Assembly (NCBI GenBank): GCA_900759415.1
Contig: CAAEVC010000137.1
Location: forward strand, 1 to 22,039
Reading direction: 5' to 3'
Source: an uncultured Dialister sp.
GTDB taxonomy: Bacteria; Bacillota; Negativicutes; Veillonellales; Dialisteraceae
DNA: 22,039 bases
Made by a program: the position numbers and the translations under genes. Within the stretch, counting starts at the first letter, position 1. Every line of letters begins with the position of its first letter. Positions 16,570 through 21,985 of the stretch are shown here, in pieces. The notes under the pieces were generated by a model, which made no database searches, was not told where the DNA came from, and saw nothing but the letters and a program-made list of their open reading frames with translations.

Positions 16570-16728
16570 TAAAGGAGAACCATCCCGTGGTTCTCCGCCC
16601 GCCCGGATTGGATAGCCGGTGTCATACCTCAACTTGAATTACTCTGACCGAACCTTGCGTCTTTCCATTTCTTGCGGCTGCCCCCCGCCAAACCAAGGTA
16701 GGGCCCCATCTAGTCCGGTTGTCAGAAC
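16570..16728 (-). ncRNA. Candidate structured small RNA in a GC-rich gap (antisense to the rightward operon)
   Basis: The 238-bp gap 16543-16780 has no coding frame of note and is visibly richer in G and C than its neighbours. It holds nested pairings: 16643-16648 with 16721-16726 (TCTGAC/GTCAGA), 16652-16657 with 16694-16699 (ACCTTG/CAAGGT), 16674-16677 with 16685-16688 (GCGG/CCGC), plus a separate perfect 9-bp hairpin at 16574-16596. On the minus strand an exact TATCTTTG (TAnnTTTG) at 16740-16733 would start an RNA near 16727, and the 9-bp hairpin followed by TTTA would end it, giving about 150-160 nt. The strand is inferred from that promoter; the same folds could act in the rightward mRNA instead. 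Confidence 0.4.
16574..16596 (-). terminator. Perfect 9-bp hairpin, weak terminator on minus strand
   Basis: GGAGAACCA (16574-16582) pairs with TGGTTCTCC (16588-16596) around a 5-base loop. On the minus strand it is followed by TTTA, a weak U-tract; on the plus strand by GCCCGCCC, which is not terminator-like. Confidence 0.45.
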
Positions 16729-16732
16729 GTTA

Positions 16733-16740
16733 CAAAGATA
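16733..16740 (-). promoter_or_regulatory. Leftward TAnnTTTG element in the GC-rich gap
   Basis: TATCTTTG on the minus strand, an exact match to the Bacteroidota -7 element, in an AT-rich stretch. The -33 position (about 19-21 bp upstream) reads AAGTGG and is not a TTTG match, so activity is uncertain. Confidence 0.4.
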
Positions 16741-16780
16741 ATGTTTTTAATTTTAAACCACTTGTTTAATTGAAAAACAA

Positions 16781-17269
16781 ATGAATACAAACGATGAATT
16801 TGCAAAAAAAATAGCCCAAGCAATGAGCGCGCTTCCTCAACTGATAGCGGAAGAAGCCAAGGAATATTCCAGGACCAGGTTCTCAGAAAAGTCTTTCGAT
16901 AGTAAACCATGGCCGGCACTGAGTCCGAAATACAAACCGAAGAAAGGGACTATGCTGGTACGCAGCGGTAAACTGCAAGGCAGTGTGCGTATAGTAAGGG
17001 TAACCCCAAAGAAGGTGGTCATTGCCGCTGGAAACAGCAAGGTCCCTTACGCACAGGTTCACAACGAAGGTTTTACCGGAAGCGTGGTGGTAAAGGCTCA
17101 CACCCGTAAGCTAAAAAAACAAGGAAAGAAAAAGAGAAAGACTGTCGAGGTGAAAAGTCATATACGGAAAATGAACATTCCCCAAAGACAGTTCATGGGT
17201 AACTGTCCGGAACTGGAACGTAAATTAAAGACAGTAAGCGAACAACTTTTTAAATCCATATTGAAATGA
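16781..17269 (+). CDS. Phage virion morphogenesis protein (Mu gpG-like)
   Basis: A 162-residue basic protein. It has the pattern of the phage virion morphogenesis family: an N-terminal helix, SKPWPALSPKYKPKKGTMLVRSGKLQGSVRI (about 41-72), where the wpplsp...L..tG.L..s core is typical, then YAQVHNEGF (about 88-96) and a C-terminal IPQRQFMG (about 130). A Lys/Arg-rich insert (about 105-130) is less usual. In Mu gpG acts in head-tail joining or tail completion. Start ATG follows an A-rich leader; the gene overlaps the next by 4 bases. Confidence 0.85.
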   Translation: MNTNDEFAKKIAQAMSALPQLIAEEAKEYSRTRFSEKSFDSKPWPALSPKYKPKKGTMLVRSGKLQGSVRIVRVTPKKVVIAAGNSKVPYAQVHNEGFTGSVVVKAHTRKLKKQGKKKRKTVEVKSHIRKMNIPQRQFMGNCPELERKLKTVSEQLFKSILK

Positions 17270-17712
17270 AGAAAGAATACATGAGCGATTTGCTCGAACT
17301 ACTTGAAACGGAAGTGCCAGAACTCCGCTGGATTGATGCTGACGAAGGTCAGCTGGATTATTACACCGATGAACGTCCGCCTGTGGCATGGCCTTGTTGT
17401 CTGGTAGAATTTTCCATGCCCGACACACGTGACCTGTCTTCCATGGTGACAGTGCCCCAACGCTGTACCCTGCGAGCTGTGCTTACCATTGCCTTCAATG
17501 ATTGTGCAAGTCTGAACACCCGTACCCCGAAATCCGTACGGGATACTGCTCTGAAACGTTTTGACCTGCTGGAAAAGATAAAGCAAACGATACATGGGCG
17601 GTGGTTTGATCATTTCCAGCAACCATACATGCGCCGAAGCTGTGTACCTCTGAAAAGGGAAGACGGACTGAAAGTATATGAAATGGCATTTGAAGCGGCT
17701 GTAATCGAATAA
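17266..17712 (+). CDS. Mu gp37-like tail terminator / neck protein
   Basis: A 148-residue protein, MKKEYMSDLLELLETEVPEL, starting in an ATGA overlap with the gpG-like gene, so the two are probably translationally coupled. It has a helix at the N-terminus, then beta-rich sequence with PVAWPCCLVEFS (about 39-50) and CTLRAVLTIAFND (about 66-78), and ends KVYEMAFEAAVIE. Build and place fit gp37-like tail terminators of Mu-type phages. It is the last gene of the rightward operon, and its stop directly abuts the stop of the next, opposite gene. Confidence 0.65.
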   Translation: MKKEYMSDLLELLETEVPELRWIDADEGQLDYYTDERPPVAWPCCLVEFSMPDTRDLSSMVTVPQRCTLRAVLTIAFNDCASLNTRTPKSVRDTALKRFDLLEKIKQTIHGRWFDHFQQPYMRRSCVPLKREDGLKVYEMAFEAAVIE

Positions 17713-18048
17713 TCAGAATTTCCACGTAGGAAACATTTTCTGAAGCTGGCGTGCCGTCACTTTACGGCGGCAAAGATCTGTATAGAAATCCGCGTTTTCC
17801 ATCAGCGCGTTCTGGATGGTACGTTCGTCTACAAAAAATTCATGTTCAGCCAGTATCACAGTCACGTCGTCAGGGCGGCGGCGCATGATTTCCTCCCAAT
17901 AATATTTGCGTGCCACCATCGCACGGTTGCGCAGCATCAGACGCTCTTTTCGGTCTGAAGCCATACGCTGTAAAGGAAGAGTGACTTTTCGGGTCATTTC
18001 CGATAGCGAAAGCTTGTGTGATGGGAACAGCTCCAGTTGAGAATCCAT
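17713..18048 (-). CDS. Small Bacteroidota protein of unknown function, possibly DNA-binding
   Basis: A 111-residue basic protein. I place the start at the ATG at 18048 (MDSQLELFPSHKLSLSEM); the frame reaches a TTG at 18054, less likely. It belongs to a type I recognise from Bacteroidota mobile elements: a basic helix RKYYWEEIMRRRPDDV (about 46-61), then ILAEHEFFVDERTIQNAL (about 64-81), which could be a helix-turn-helix, then TARQLQKMFPTWKF at the end. The function is not known to me. It is leftward between two rightward transcription units, convergent with the gp37-like gene (stops abut, no room for a terminator) and divergent from the HU-like gene. Its promoter motif is shared with the leftward late operon, so it may be co-regulated or a regulator. 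Confidence 0.65.
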   Translation of the reverse strand: MDSQLELFPSHKLSLSEMTRKVTLPLQRMASDRKERLMLRNRAMVARKYYWEEIMRRRPDDVTVILAEHEFFVDERTIQNALMENADFYTDLCRRKVTARQLQKMFPTWKF

Positions 18049-18057
18049 AGACAACGA

Positions 18058-18072
18058 TTTATCGCAAAATTA
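18058..18072 (-). promoter_or_regulatory. Leftward promoter with motif shared with the late operon
   Basis: TAATTTTG on the minus strand (18072-18065) is an exact TAnnTTTG and is followed by CGATAAA. The 14 bases AATTTTGCGATAAA are identical to those before the protease gene at 11241-11254. The start codon is only about 10 bases beyond the motif, so the leader would be very short. Confidence 0.6.
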
Positions 18073-18145
18073 CAAAAAAATGCGGACATTATCTTATTCA
18101 CGCACATAATAACTGCTTTTACGACAGCCCGGACCTGTACAGCCG

Positions 18146-18153
18146 TAGATTTG
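18146..18153 (+). promoter_or_regulatory. Rightward -7 element for the HU-like gene
   Basis: TAGATTTG matches TAnnTTTG and lies 54 bp before the HU-like ATG. No TTTG is present at the expected -33 distance. Confidence 0.5.
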
Positions 18154-18207
18154 CACTGTCTAGACAAGTTAACCACATTTTTACAAACATTTAAAAAAGA
18201 CAGACAC

Positions 18208-18621
18208 ATGGCTATCAACTATTCTATTGCGGCTTACAAGAAGCCGGGAGATCTGGAAGGTACTGCGAAGTATTACGCCAAGGCACAGGCGAGCGGAACA
18301 GTCGAAATCAACGAGCTGGCGGATGATATCGCCTACAGTACGACCTTGACCGACGGTGACGTGCTGAACGTGATCCGTGCGCTGATCAAGCAGATAAACC
18401 GCCACATCGCCAAAGGAGAAATCGTAAAACTGGAGAATCTGGGAACATTCCAGGCTCAGATACGCAGCAACGGTTCGGAAACGTCGGAAGACTTCAACGA
18501 AAGTTACATCCGTCAGGTTCATCTTCAGTTCCGTCCGGGACTGGGACTGCAAAGCACGCTGGCACTGGAGAACCTTCAGTTTAAGAAGGTAAAATCGTAT
18601 AAGGAGCTGGAAGGCGAATAA
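18208..18621 (+). CDS. HU-family DNA-binding protein (Bacteroidota phage type)
   Basis: A 137-residue basic protein. The frame extends upstream to 18037, but the ATG at 18208 follows an A-rich leader and gives the usual N-terminus MAINYSIAAYKKPGDLEG. It has the HU fold: helix-rich first half with INELADDIAYSTTLTDGDVLNVIRALIKQINRHIAKGE (about 34-70), then VKLENLGTFQAQIRS (about 73-87), the HU dimer strand, then the DNA-binding arm region about 90-115. The N-terminal extension and C-terminal KVKSYKELEGE are typical of Bacteroidota HU-like proteins. In Mu a host HU helps transposition; here the phage carries its own, which may serve transpososome assembly or DNA packing (inference). Own promoter and terminator. 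Confidence 0.88.
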   Translation: MAINYSIAAYKKPGDLEGTAKYYAKAQASGTVEINELADDIAYSTTLTDGDVLNVIRALIKQINRHIAKGEIVKLENLGTFQAQIRSNGSETSEDFNESYIRQVHLQFRPGLGLQSTLALENLQFKKVKSYKELEGE

Positions 18622-18646
18622 TTTACCGCCGGAAAAATGATCCATA

Positions 18647-18685
18647 ACCCTGCGGAAACAGGACGTTTACCGCAGGGTAATTTTT
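18647..18685 (+). terminator. Intrinsic terminator after the HU-like gene
   Basis: ACCCTGCGG (18647-18655) pairs perfectly with CCGCAGGGT (18670-18678) around a 14-base loop, followed by AATTTTT. The T-run also supplies the -33 TTTG of the next promoter. Confidence 0.85.
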
Positions 18686-18713
18686 GCAGTACAAAAAATA
18701 ATTCGTATCTTTA
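18683..18713 (+). promoter_or_regulatory. Bacteroidota promoter for the DUF4248 gene, near-leaderless
   Basis: TTTG (18683-18686), 19 bp spacer, TATCTTTA (18706-18713): -33 element and spacing exact, -7 element one base from TAnnTTTG. The ATG at 18719 is 5 bp beyond, about where transcription would begin, so the mRNA may be leaderless. The promoter overlaps the upstream terminator's T-run. Confidence 0.65.
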
Positions 18714-18718
18714 CCTAT

Positions 18719-18928
18719 ATGAAAGCGATATACCTTACAGACCTGGCTCAGCAATATTTCCCTAAATCCAGTACCCGGAGTGCCGTAGCGCAGCTTCGCC
18801 GCTGGATAGTGTTGAACGAAGACTTACAGCAACGGCTTACGGAACTGCATTTCCATAAGGGACAGCGAAGCCTGACTCCCTTGCAGCACGAAGCGATATG
18901 TCATTTCTTTGGAGAACCAGGTGAATAA
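18719..18928 (+). CDS. DUF4248 family protein
   Basis: A 69-residue protein that reads as DUF4248, a small Bacteroidales family common in mobile elements: YLTDLAQQYFPKSSTRSAVAQLRRWIVLNEDLQQRL (about 5-40), then RSLTPLQHEAICHFFGEP at the end, which is the family's usual closing pattern. Helical, probably HTH-like; function unknown. It is alone between two terminators with its own near-leaderless promoter, so it forms a single-gene unit. Confidence 0.85.
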   Translation: MKAIYLTDLAQQYFPKSSTRSAVAQLRRWIVLNEDLQQRLTELHFHKGQRSLTPLQHEAICHFFGEPGE

Positions 18929-18936
18929 TATACAGC

Positions 18937-18973
18937 AATCCCCGGCATCGGTTTTCGGTGTCGGGGATTTTTG
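18937..18973 (+). terminator. Intrinsic terminator after DUF4248 gene
   Basis: A 14-bp stem (18937-18950 with 18956-18969, two G-U pairs) with a 5-base loop, then a T-run through 18972. It ends 3 bases before the leftward operon's last stop and so also stands at the 3' end of that operon, though without a T-run on that strand. Confidence 0.88.
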
Positions 18974-18975
18974 TG

Positions 18976-19182
18976 TCAGTCTTCAATGTAGAAATCATTC
19001 TCCAGCAGCTCTTTCATGTACCGGTCACGCTCTGCTTTAGATTTAAAATCACTTCTAATTGTTACCCATGAGTCAGGATTATCCAAATTTTTTGCCTTGA
19101 TAATTGGTTTCCCATTTCTTTCTCCGGCTCTTATTATCCAGAAACCTGAATCACATACTTTTTTTTGGTCTCTTGCGTTCAT
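18976..19182 (-). CDS. Small hypothetical protein, last gene of leftward accessory operon
   Basis: A 68-residue protein MNARDQKKVCDSGFWIIRAG... with YMKELLENDFYIED at the end. The frame continues to 19215, but the ATG at 19182 is preceded by a strong GGAGGAG Shine-Dalgarno sequence that overlaps the stop of the upstream gene, so I choose it. Tryptophan and charged residues are spread evenly; no motif, signal or membrane segment. I do not recognise it. Confidence 0.6.
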   Translation of the reverse strand: MNARDQKKVCDSGFWIIRAGERNGKPIIKAKNLDNPDSWVTIRSDFKSKAERDRYMKELLENDFYIED

Positions 19183-19184
19183 AA

Positions 19185-19433
19185 TTACTCCTCCAATATT
19201 TTTAAGACCTGACACAATGCGCCTTCGAGAGTATCAATTCTATTTAGCATTATATCATATAACTTTTCATATTCTTTATCTTCATAAACTTTTTCACATT
19301 CACTTTCTTTTGATGAAGACCATTCCAAATAACTATGACATAAATTGCATATTTCATGAAGAGTTGTATCTACAGGCTTACCTTTCAATGTCGCTTCTAC
19401 AGATGTAGATATTTTATATTGAACTGTTTCCAT
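19185..19433 (-). CDS. Small hypothetical acidic protein
   Basis: An 82-residue acidic protein METVQYKISTSVEATLKG... with LHEICNLCHSYLEW (about 27-40) and an Asp/Glu-rich helix ending LCQVLKILEE. The frame also has an upstream GTG at 19442, but the ATG at 19433 sits in a TAATATG junction with the previous stop, the same junction as the next gene up, so I use it. The DTTLHEICNLCH segment recalls a metal-binding helix but proves nothing. Function unknown. Confidence 0.6.
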   Translation of the reverse strand: METVQYKISTSVEATLKGKPVDTTLHEICNLCHSYLEWSSSKESECEKVYEDKEYEKLYDIMLNRIDTLEGALCQVLKILEE

Positions 19434-19434
19434 A

Positions 19435-19590
19435 TTACTCACTTGTTACTGTGTATGTACCTTCTTCGCATGATCCGATTCTAATGTCTATTTCACTCCT
19501 CACATCTTCCAAAACATCCATTGCTCCTTCATTGGTAAAGTCTGAAAGAACCTGGTCGATAAAATCCATTATTTGTTCTTTTTCGCTCAT
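19435..19590 (-). CDS. Small hypothetical acidic protein
   Basis: A 51-residue acidic protein MSEKEQIMDFIDQVLSDFTN... ending CEEGTYTVTSE. The open frame runs up to 19788, but that part overlaps the DUF4406 gene out of frame and is a shadow; the ATG at 19590 follows the DUF4406 stop in a TAATATG junction. Helical N-terminal half, no motif. Function unknown. Confidence 0.6.
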   Translation of the reverse strand: MSEKEQIMDFIDQVLSDFTNEGAMDVLEDVRSEIDIRIGSCEEGTYTVTSE

Positions 19591-19591
19591 A

Positions 19592-19885
19592 TTATTCAAA
19601 AACCATTTGTTTACCGTAAATCTTCGCCACTTCGTATTCTGCCTGACATCCTTTGCTATCTTGCCATCCACGGCAGAAAAAAACTGCATCGCATTCCAAG
19701 AGAGCCTGAATGTCTCGCCCCATGTGTTCCGCATAAGATGCGTTGGAATCTGGTGATACGTCGAACGGAGTTGCCGGCTCGTATCCATTACTTACCAATC
19801 CATTTTTTACAAGGTCTAAATGAAGTTTTACTCCGGTAATGTCTTTTCCACTTATCGGGATAGAGATATATACTTTCTTTTTCAT
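19592..19885 (-). CDS. DUF4406 protein, nucleoside deoxyribosyltransferase-like
   Basis: A 97-residue protein with the DUF4406 pattern: KKKVYISIPISGKD (about 2-15) as the first strand and loop, GYEPATPFDV (about 34-43), YAEHMGRDIQALLECDAVFFCRGWQDSKGCQAEYEVAK (about 51-88) with the DAVFF...GW..SKGC..E core. The fold is that of nucleoside 2-deoxyribosyltransferases, so it may act on nucleotides, but activity is unproven. It overlaps the upstream gene's stop by 4 bases (ATGA). A common phage accessory gene in Bacteroidales. Confidence 0.85.
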   Translation of the reverse strand: MKKKVYISIPISGKDITGVKLHLDLVKNGLVSNGYEPATPFDVSPDSNASYAEHMGRDIQALLECDAVFFCRGWQDSKGCQAEYEVAKIYGKQMVFE

Positions 19886-20124
19886 AAGTCTATAATTTCA
19901 ATCTTCAAATCACGTTCCAGCTCACGCATCATGTCGATAGTGTCATTGTTTTCCACATCGAAGCAGATGCCCAGGTATTCCGGGTTCTGCTTCGAACGCT
20001 GCACCTTCAGATCGCAGGGGCGGCTGTGCTTGATCCATACAAACATAAACTGATTGATTGCGCTGTAATGGACTTTGGCTGCCACCCTGCGAGGCTTGAA
20101 CAGATTAAGGTTCTGGTTCTGCAT
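19882..20124 (-). CDS. Small hypothetical phage protein
   Basis: An 80-residue basic protein MQNQNLNLFKPRRVAAKVHYSAIN... ending LERDLKIEIIDL. A TTG at 20133 is in frame, but the ATG at 20124 is better. It overlaps the end of the zinc-motif gene by 20 bases and the DUF4406 start by 4. A FMFVWIKHSRPCDLKV segment near the middle suggests a small alpha/beta domain. I do not recognise a function. Confidence 0.6.
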   Translation of the reverse strand: MQNQNLNLFKPRRVAAKVHYSAINQFMFVWIKHSRPCDLKVQRSKQNPEYLGICFDVENNDTIDMMRELERDLKIEIIDL

Positions 20125-20314
20125 AGGGTTCAATCTGTTTGATTACTGTTCCGCTGAGCCAGATACGTCCGCTTCCCTGGCATTGCGGACATACTTTCTG
20201 CTGGGGATATTCCCGACGCACATCTTTCTCTGCATATACGGTTACTGAGCCGGTTCCTCCGCACTGGCGGCAGAGGCATACGCGGCGATGGATATAAGTC
20301 TTCTCTGTATTCAT
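20105..20314 (-). CDS. Small DnaJ-type zinc-finger protein
   Basis: A 69-residue protein with two CxxCxGxG motifs, CRQCGGTGSV (about 15-24) and CPQCQGSGRI (about 42-51), the zinc-binding unit of DnaJ. It lacks J-domain and the rest of DnaJ, so it is a lone zinc-finger protein, a common small phage gene with no settled role. It starts in an ATGA overlap with the DUF4494 gene. Confidence 0.75.
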   Translation of the reverse strand: MNTEKTYIHRRVCLCRQCGGTGSVTVYAEKDVRREYPQQKVCPQCQGSGRIWLSGTVIKQIEPYAEPEP

Positions 20315-20790
20315 CTCTTATCTGCGTTTTCAAATTCGGGTTTTACATCAGGTTCTGCTTCGTATGGATACACATCCATGATGGCGGTTTCTGATACGGA
20401 AGCTATCACGTAATCAGCCATAGTGCCCTTCATTCCTTCGTCCAGCTTCTTGATGGCGTCGCGAAGGTCGGAAGCTTGTACAAGTACGTTGCTGGCAGTA
20501 CGCTTTTCTGCTCCGCTCTTTTCATCCAGTGTAATAAACCAGAGTTTACATTTGAACCAGCGGTCGGCAGACTCTTCTTCACTTGGGAACAGTTCATTGA
20601 AATTAGCTTTTGCAACTCCAGCCACCTCAAACTCTCCGCTAATAAACGGTGTCATTTCTTCGATGATACGGCTTTCGGCTTCGGTGAAGCTGAGCGCATC
20701 TACCAGATAGGGTTCTGTTACTTTCTTCTGCATTCCGTTTTCCATCGTTTTCTCATAACGGATTTTGCATGTAAACCAGTTGTGCATCAT
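20311..20790 (-). CDS. DUF4494 family protein
   Basis: A 159-residue acidic protein that reads as DUF4494, known from Bacteroidales phages and mobile elements: NWFTCKIRYEKTMENGMQK (about 4-22), VTEPYLVDALSFTEAESRIIEEM (about 24-46), then DRWFKCKLWFITLDEKSGAEK (about 76-96), an internal echo of the first part, and ending in an acidic helix. Function unknown. It overlaps both neighbours by 4 bases (ATGA) and so is translationally coupled to them. Confidence 0.88.
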   Translation of the reverse strand: MMHNWFTCKIRYEKTMENGMQKKVTEPYLVDALSFTEAESRIIEEMTPFISGEFEVAGVAKANFNELFPSEEESADRWFKCKLWFITLDEKSGAEKRTASNVLVQASDLRDAIKKLDEGMKGTMADYVIASVSETAIMDVYPYEAEPDVKPEFENADKR

Positions 20791-20996
20791 AATTCTTCTG
20801 TTTTTGTTGATTGTTTAAATATTACGTTAGTATGGTCTCTTCTCGAATCGTCCGTACAGTTAAGCTCGTTACCGTAGCAGGGGATGGCGTGCTCAAAAAA
20901 CCAGCATCCGCTGCAAGGTTCTTCCTGATCTTTCACCTCGGCGACCGCGAGCGTTTGTCCGTGCCAGGTGAAGGTTTCTCCTAATTTGTGCTCCAT
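20787..20996 (-). CDS. Small Cys-containing phage protein
   Basis: A 69-residue protein MEHKLGETFTWHGQTLAVAEV... with CSGCWFFEHAIPCYGNELNC (Cys at about 28, 31, 40 and 47), a four-Cys arrangement that may bind a metal. Soluble. It overlaps the membrane-protein gene by 16 bases upstream and DUF4494 by 4 downstream. Similar small Cys-rich proteins are frequent in Bacteroidales phage early regions. Function unknown. Confidence 0.7.
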   Translation of the reverse strand: MEHKLGETFTWHGQTLAVAEVKDQEEPCSGCWFFEHAIPCYGNELNCTDDSRRDHTNVIFKQSTKTEEL

Positions 20997-21181
20997 GATT
21001 CTTTTATTTTTCTGATTAATTCATTCCATCCTTTCCGCGCCATGCGTGGTTCCATCCAGCAGAGCCAGCCAAGTATTCCGAATATTCTTCCTGTAAAATT
21101 CAGAATGAATCCAAGGATAACCAGCGGTCCTATAATGACAGAAAAGGCTGTAAAAAGAATGATTTGTGTACGTTTGTTCAT
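20981..21181 (-). CDS. Small membrane protein
   Basis: A 66-residue protein with one or two hydrophobic segments: about 7-29 (IILFTAFSVIIGPLVILGFILNF) and 32-43 (IFGILGWLCWME), then a basic amphipathic tail (RKGWNELIRKIKESW). Single-pass or hairpin membrane protein. It starts in a TAATG overlap with the upstream gene. Role unknown; superinfection exclusion or envelope interaction would be guesses only. Confidence 0.65.
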   Translation of the reverse strand: MNKRTQIILFTAFSVIIGPLVILGFILNFTGRIFGILGWLCWMEPRMARKGWNELIRKIKESWSTN

Positions 21182-21414
21182 TATTCGATGTAATAAGATG
21201 TTATTACCAGATTGCTTCGCATTATTATGAGAGATAACCGGTTATCGTCTTCTCCGAGCAATACACGAACGGAAGCCCGGCGTGCGTGTCCCTCATTCTT
21301 TAGTTCTCCAAGACAGCACTCCATTATCATTTTCAGGCGAAGATATTCATCACGGGTAGGCTCCAGTTCCCGGTTCTGAGTTACACGGGTCATGTACTCG
21401 TGCAGCTTCTTCAT
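21181..21414 (-). CDS. Small hypothetical phage protein
   Basis: A 77-residue protein MKKLHEYMTRVTQNRELEPTR..., mostly helical, with RLKMIMECCLGELKNEG (about 26-42) and a beta-like end RLSLIIMRSNLVITSYY. No motif. It shares one base with the next gene's start codon. Conserved-looking in style and embedded in the accessory operon; function unknown. Confidence 0.6.
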   Translation of the reverse strand: MKKLHEYMTRVTQNRELEPTRDEYLRLKMIMECCLGELKNEGHARRASVRVLLGEDDNRLSLIIMRSNLVITSYYIE

Positions 21415-21423
21415 CCAGCGCGG

Positions 21424-21468
21424 TCACTTGTCACGCCGGATGTTAGTCTTAAAGGTTAATTCAGCCAT
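21424..21468 (-). CDS. Possible micro-ORF (14 residues)
   Basis: ATG at 21468, two bases after the stop of the upstream gene, encodes MAELTFKTNIRRDK and then stops at TGA. It fills most of the 56-bp gap before the ATG at 21414. Its tight placement and lysine/arginine-rich peptide suggest a leader or the remains of a longer gene, but a chance ORF cannot be excluded. Confidence 0.3.
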   Translation of the reverse strand: MAELTFKTNIRRDK

Positions 21469-21470
21469 AG

Positions 21471-21794
21471 CTATTCCAATTTAATAATTTCGCATTTTTT
21501 CAGGAAAGGAGATAAATTACGGAAGTTGCAAGCATTGATGAAGCTGCTGAATTTCCTTGCCTTTTTAATATCTTTCACAAAACATAATTCATACGAATAA
21601 TCCGATGAAAGTTTTGGGTATCCTTTTTTCAAGTAGTCACCAGCTCCTGTCTTAATGACATATATTCCTTTTTCTCTACTTTTAATATTTTCGCCTGTCC
21701 AACAATGTATGCAATGAGGCCCTGAAGGTGCATTATAATATCCTTCGTTAGGGTTTATTTCTATTCCACATTTACAACATAATAACTTATTCAT
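21471..21794 (-). CDS. Hypothetical zinc-finger-containing protein
   Basis: A 107-residue protein, MNKLLCCKCGIEINPNEG..., with CCKCG at about 6-10 and CIHCW near 27-31, which together form a likely four-Cys zinc site. The remainder is basic and helix/strand-like (YVIKTGAGDYLKKGYPKLSSDYSYELCF, about 45-73). The frame extends 18 bases to a TTG at 21812, but the ATG at 21794 has an AGGAGG-like sequence upstream. It overlaps the upstream gene's stop by 8 bases. Confidence 0.65.
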   Translation of the reverse strand: MNKLLCCKCGIEINPNEGYYNAPSGPHCIHCWTGENIKSREKGIYVIKTGAGDYLKKGYPKLSSDYSYELCFVKDIKKARKFSSFINACNFRNLSPFLKKCEIIKLE

Positions 21795-21981
21795 CTTCCT
21801 TTTCCTCCTCAATCCAAAATGTGATAACGGGTTTATCGTAGACCGTGTATACCGTGATGCGGTTATCTGTACGTTCTATCTTATGAGTTATACCAAGTTT
21901 GTTTTTAGAGTTTCGAACGATGTATGTAAAGTTGTTCAAATACTTTTCTATCCTTAAATCCGCAACTCCATTCCCGAAGTG
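21787..21981 (-). CDS. Small phage protein with no normal start, possibly frameshifted
   Basis: A clearly coding-looking frame DLRIEKYLNNFTYIVRNSKN... ending FWIEEEKEDE with its stop at 21787-21789. It has no ATG: the frame is closed by TAG at 21982-21984 and the only start-like codon is a TTG at 21939. An ATG at 21971 (MELRI then stop) is in another frame; one extra base between about 21961 and 21971 would join it as MELR-DLRIEKY. So it is either TTG-initiated, a broken gene, or a sequence error near the window edge. Function unknown. Confidence 0.45.
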   Translation of the reverse strand, partial: HFGNGVADLRIEKYLNNFTYIVRNSKNKLGITHKIERTDNRITVYTVYDKPVITFWIEEEKEDE

Positions 21982-21985
21982 CTAC

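Noticed and set aside
16306..16632. Minus-strand 108-codon frame reaching into the GC-rich gap
   Set aside because: Most of it is antisense to the nuclease-like domain, it has no family pattern, and it begins at a non-ATG codon.
16543..16780. Diversity-generating retroelement template or variable repeat
   Set aside because: No reverse transcriptase or Avd gene is in the window and no second near-identical copy with adenine-specific changes was seen.
16781..17269. gpG-like protein as immunity protein for the nuclease domain
   Set aside because: Its sequence has the virion-morphogenesis pattern (WPALSP...RSGKL) and is followed by a gp37-like gene, so it is a structural or assembly gene.
18037..18207. 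Upstream extension of the HU-like frame
   Set aside because: It runs across the divergent promoter region and the TAGATTTG element, and HU-like proteins start at the MAINYSI position.
19591..19788. N-terminal extension of the 51-residue protein (to 117 residues)
   Set aside because: The added part is the DUF4406 gene read in another frame; the ATG at 19590 follows the DUF4406 stop directly.
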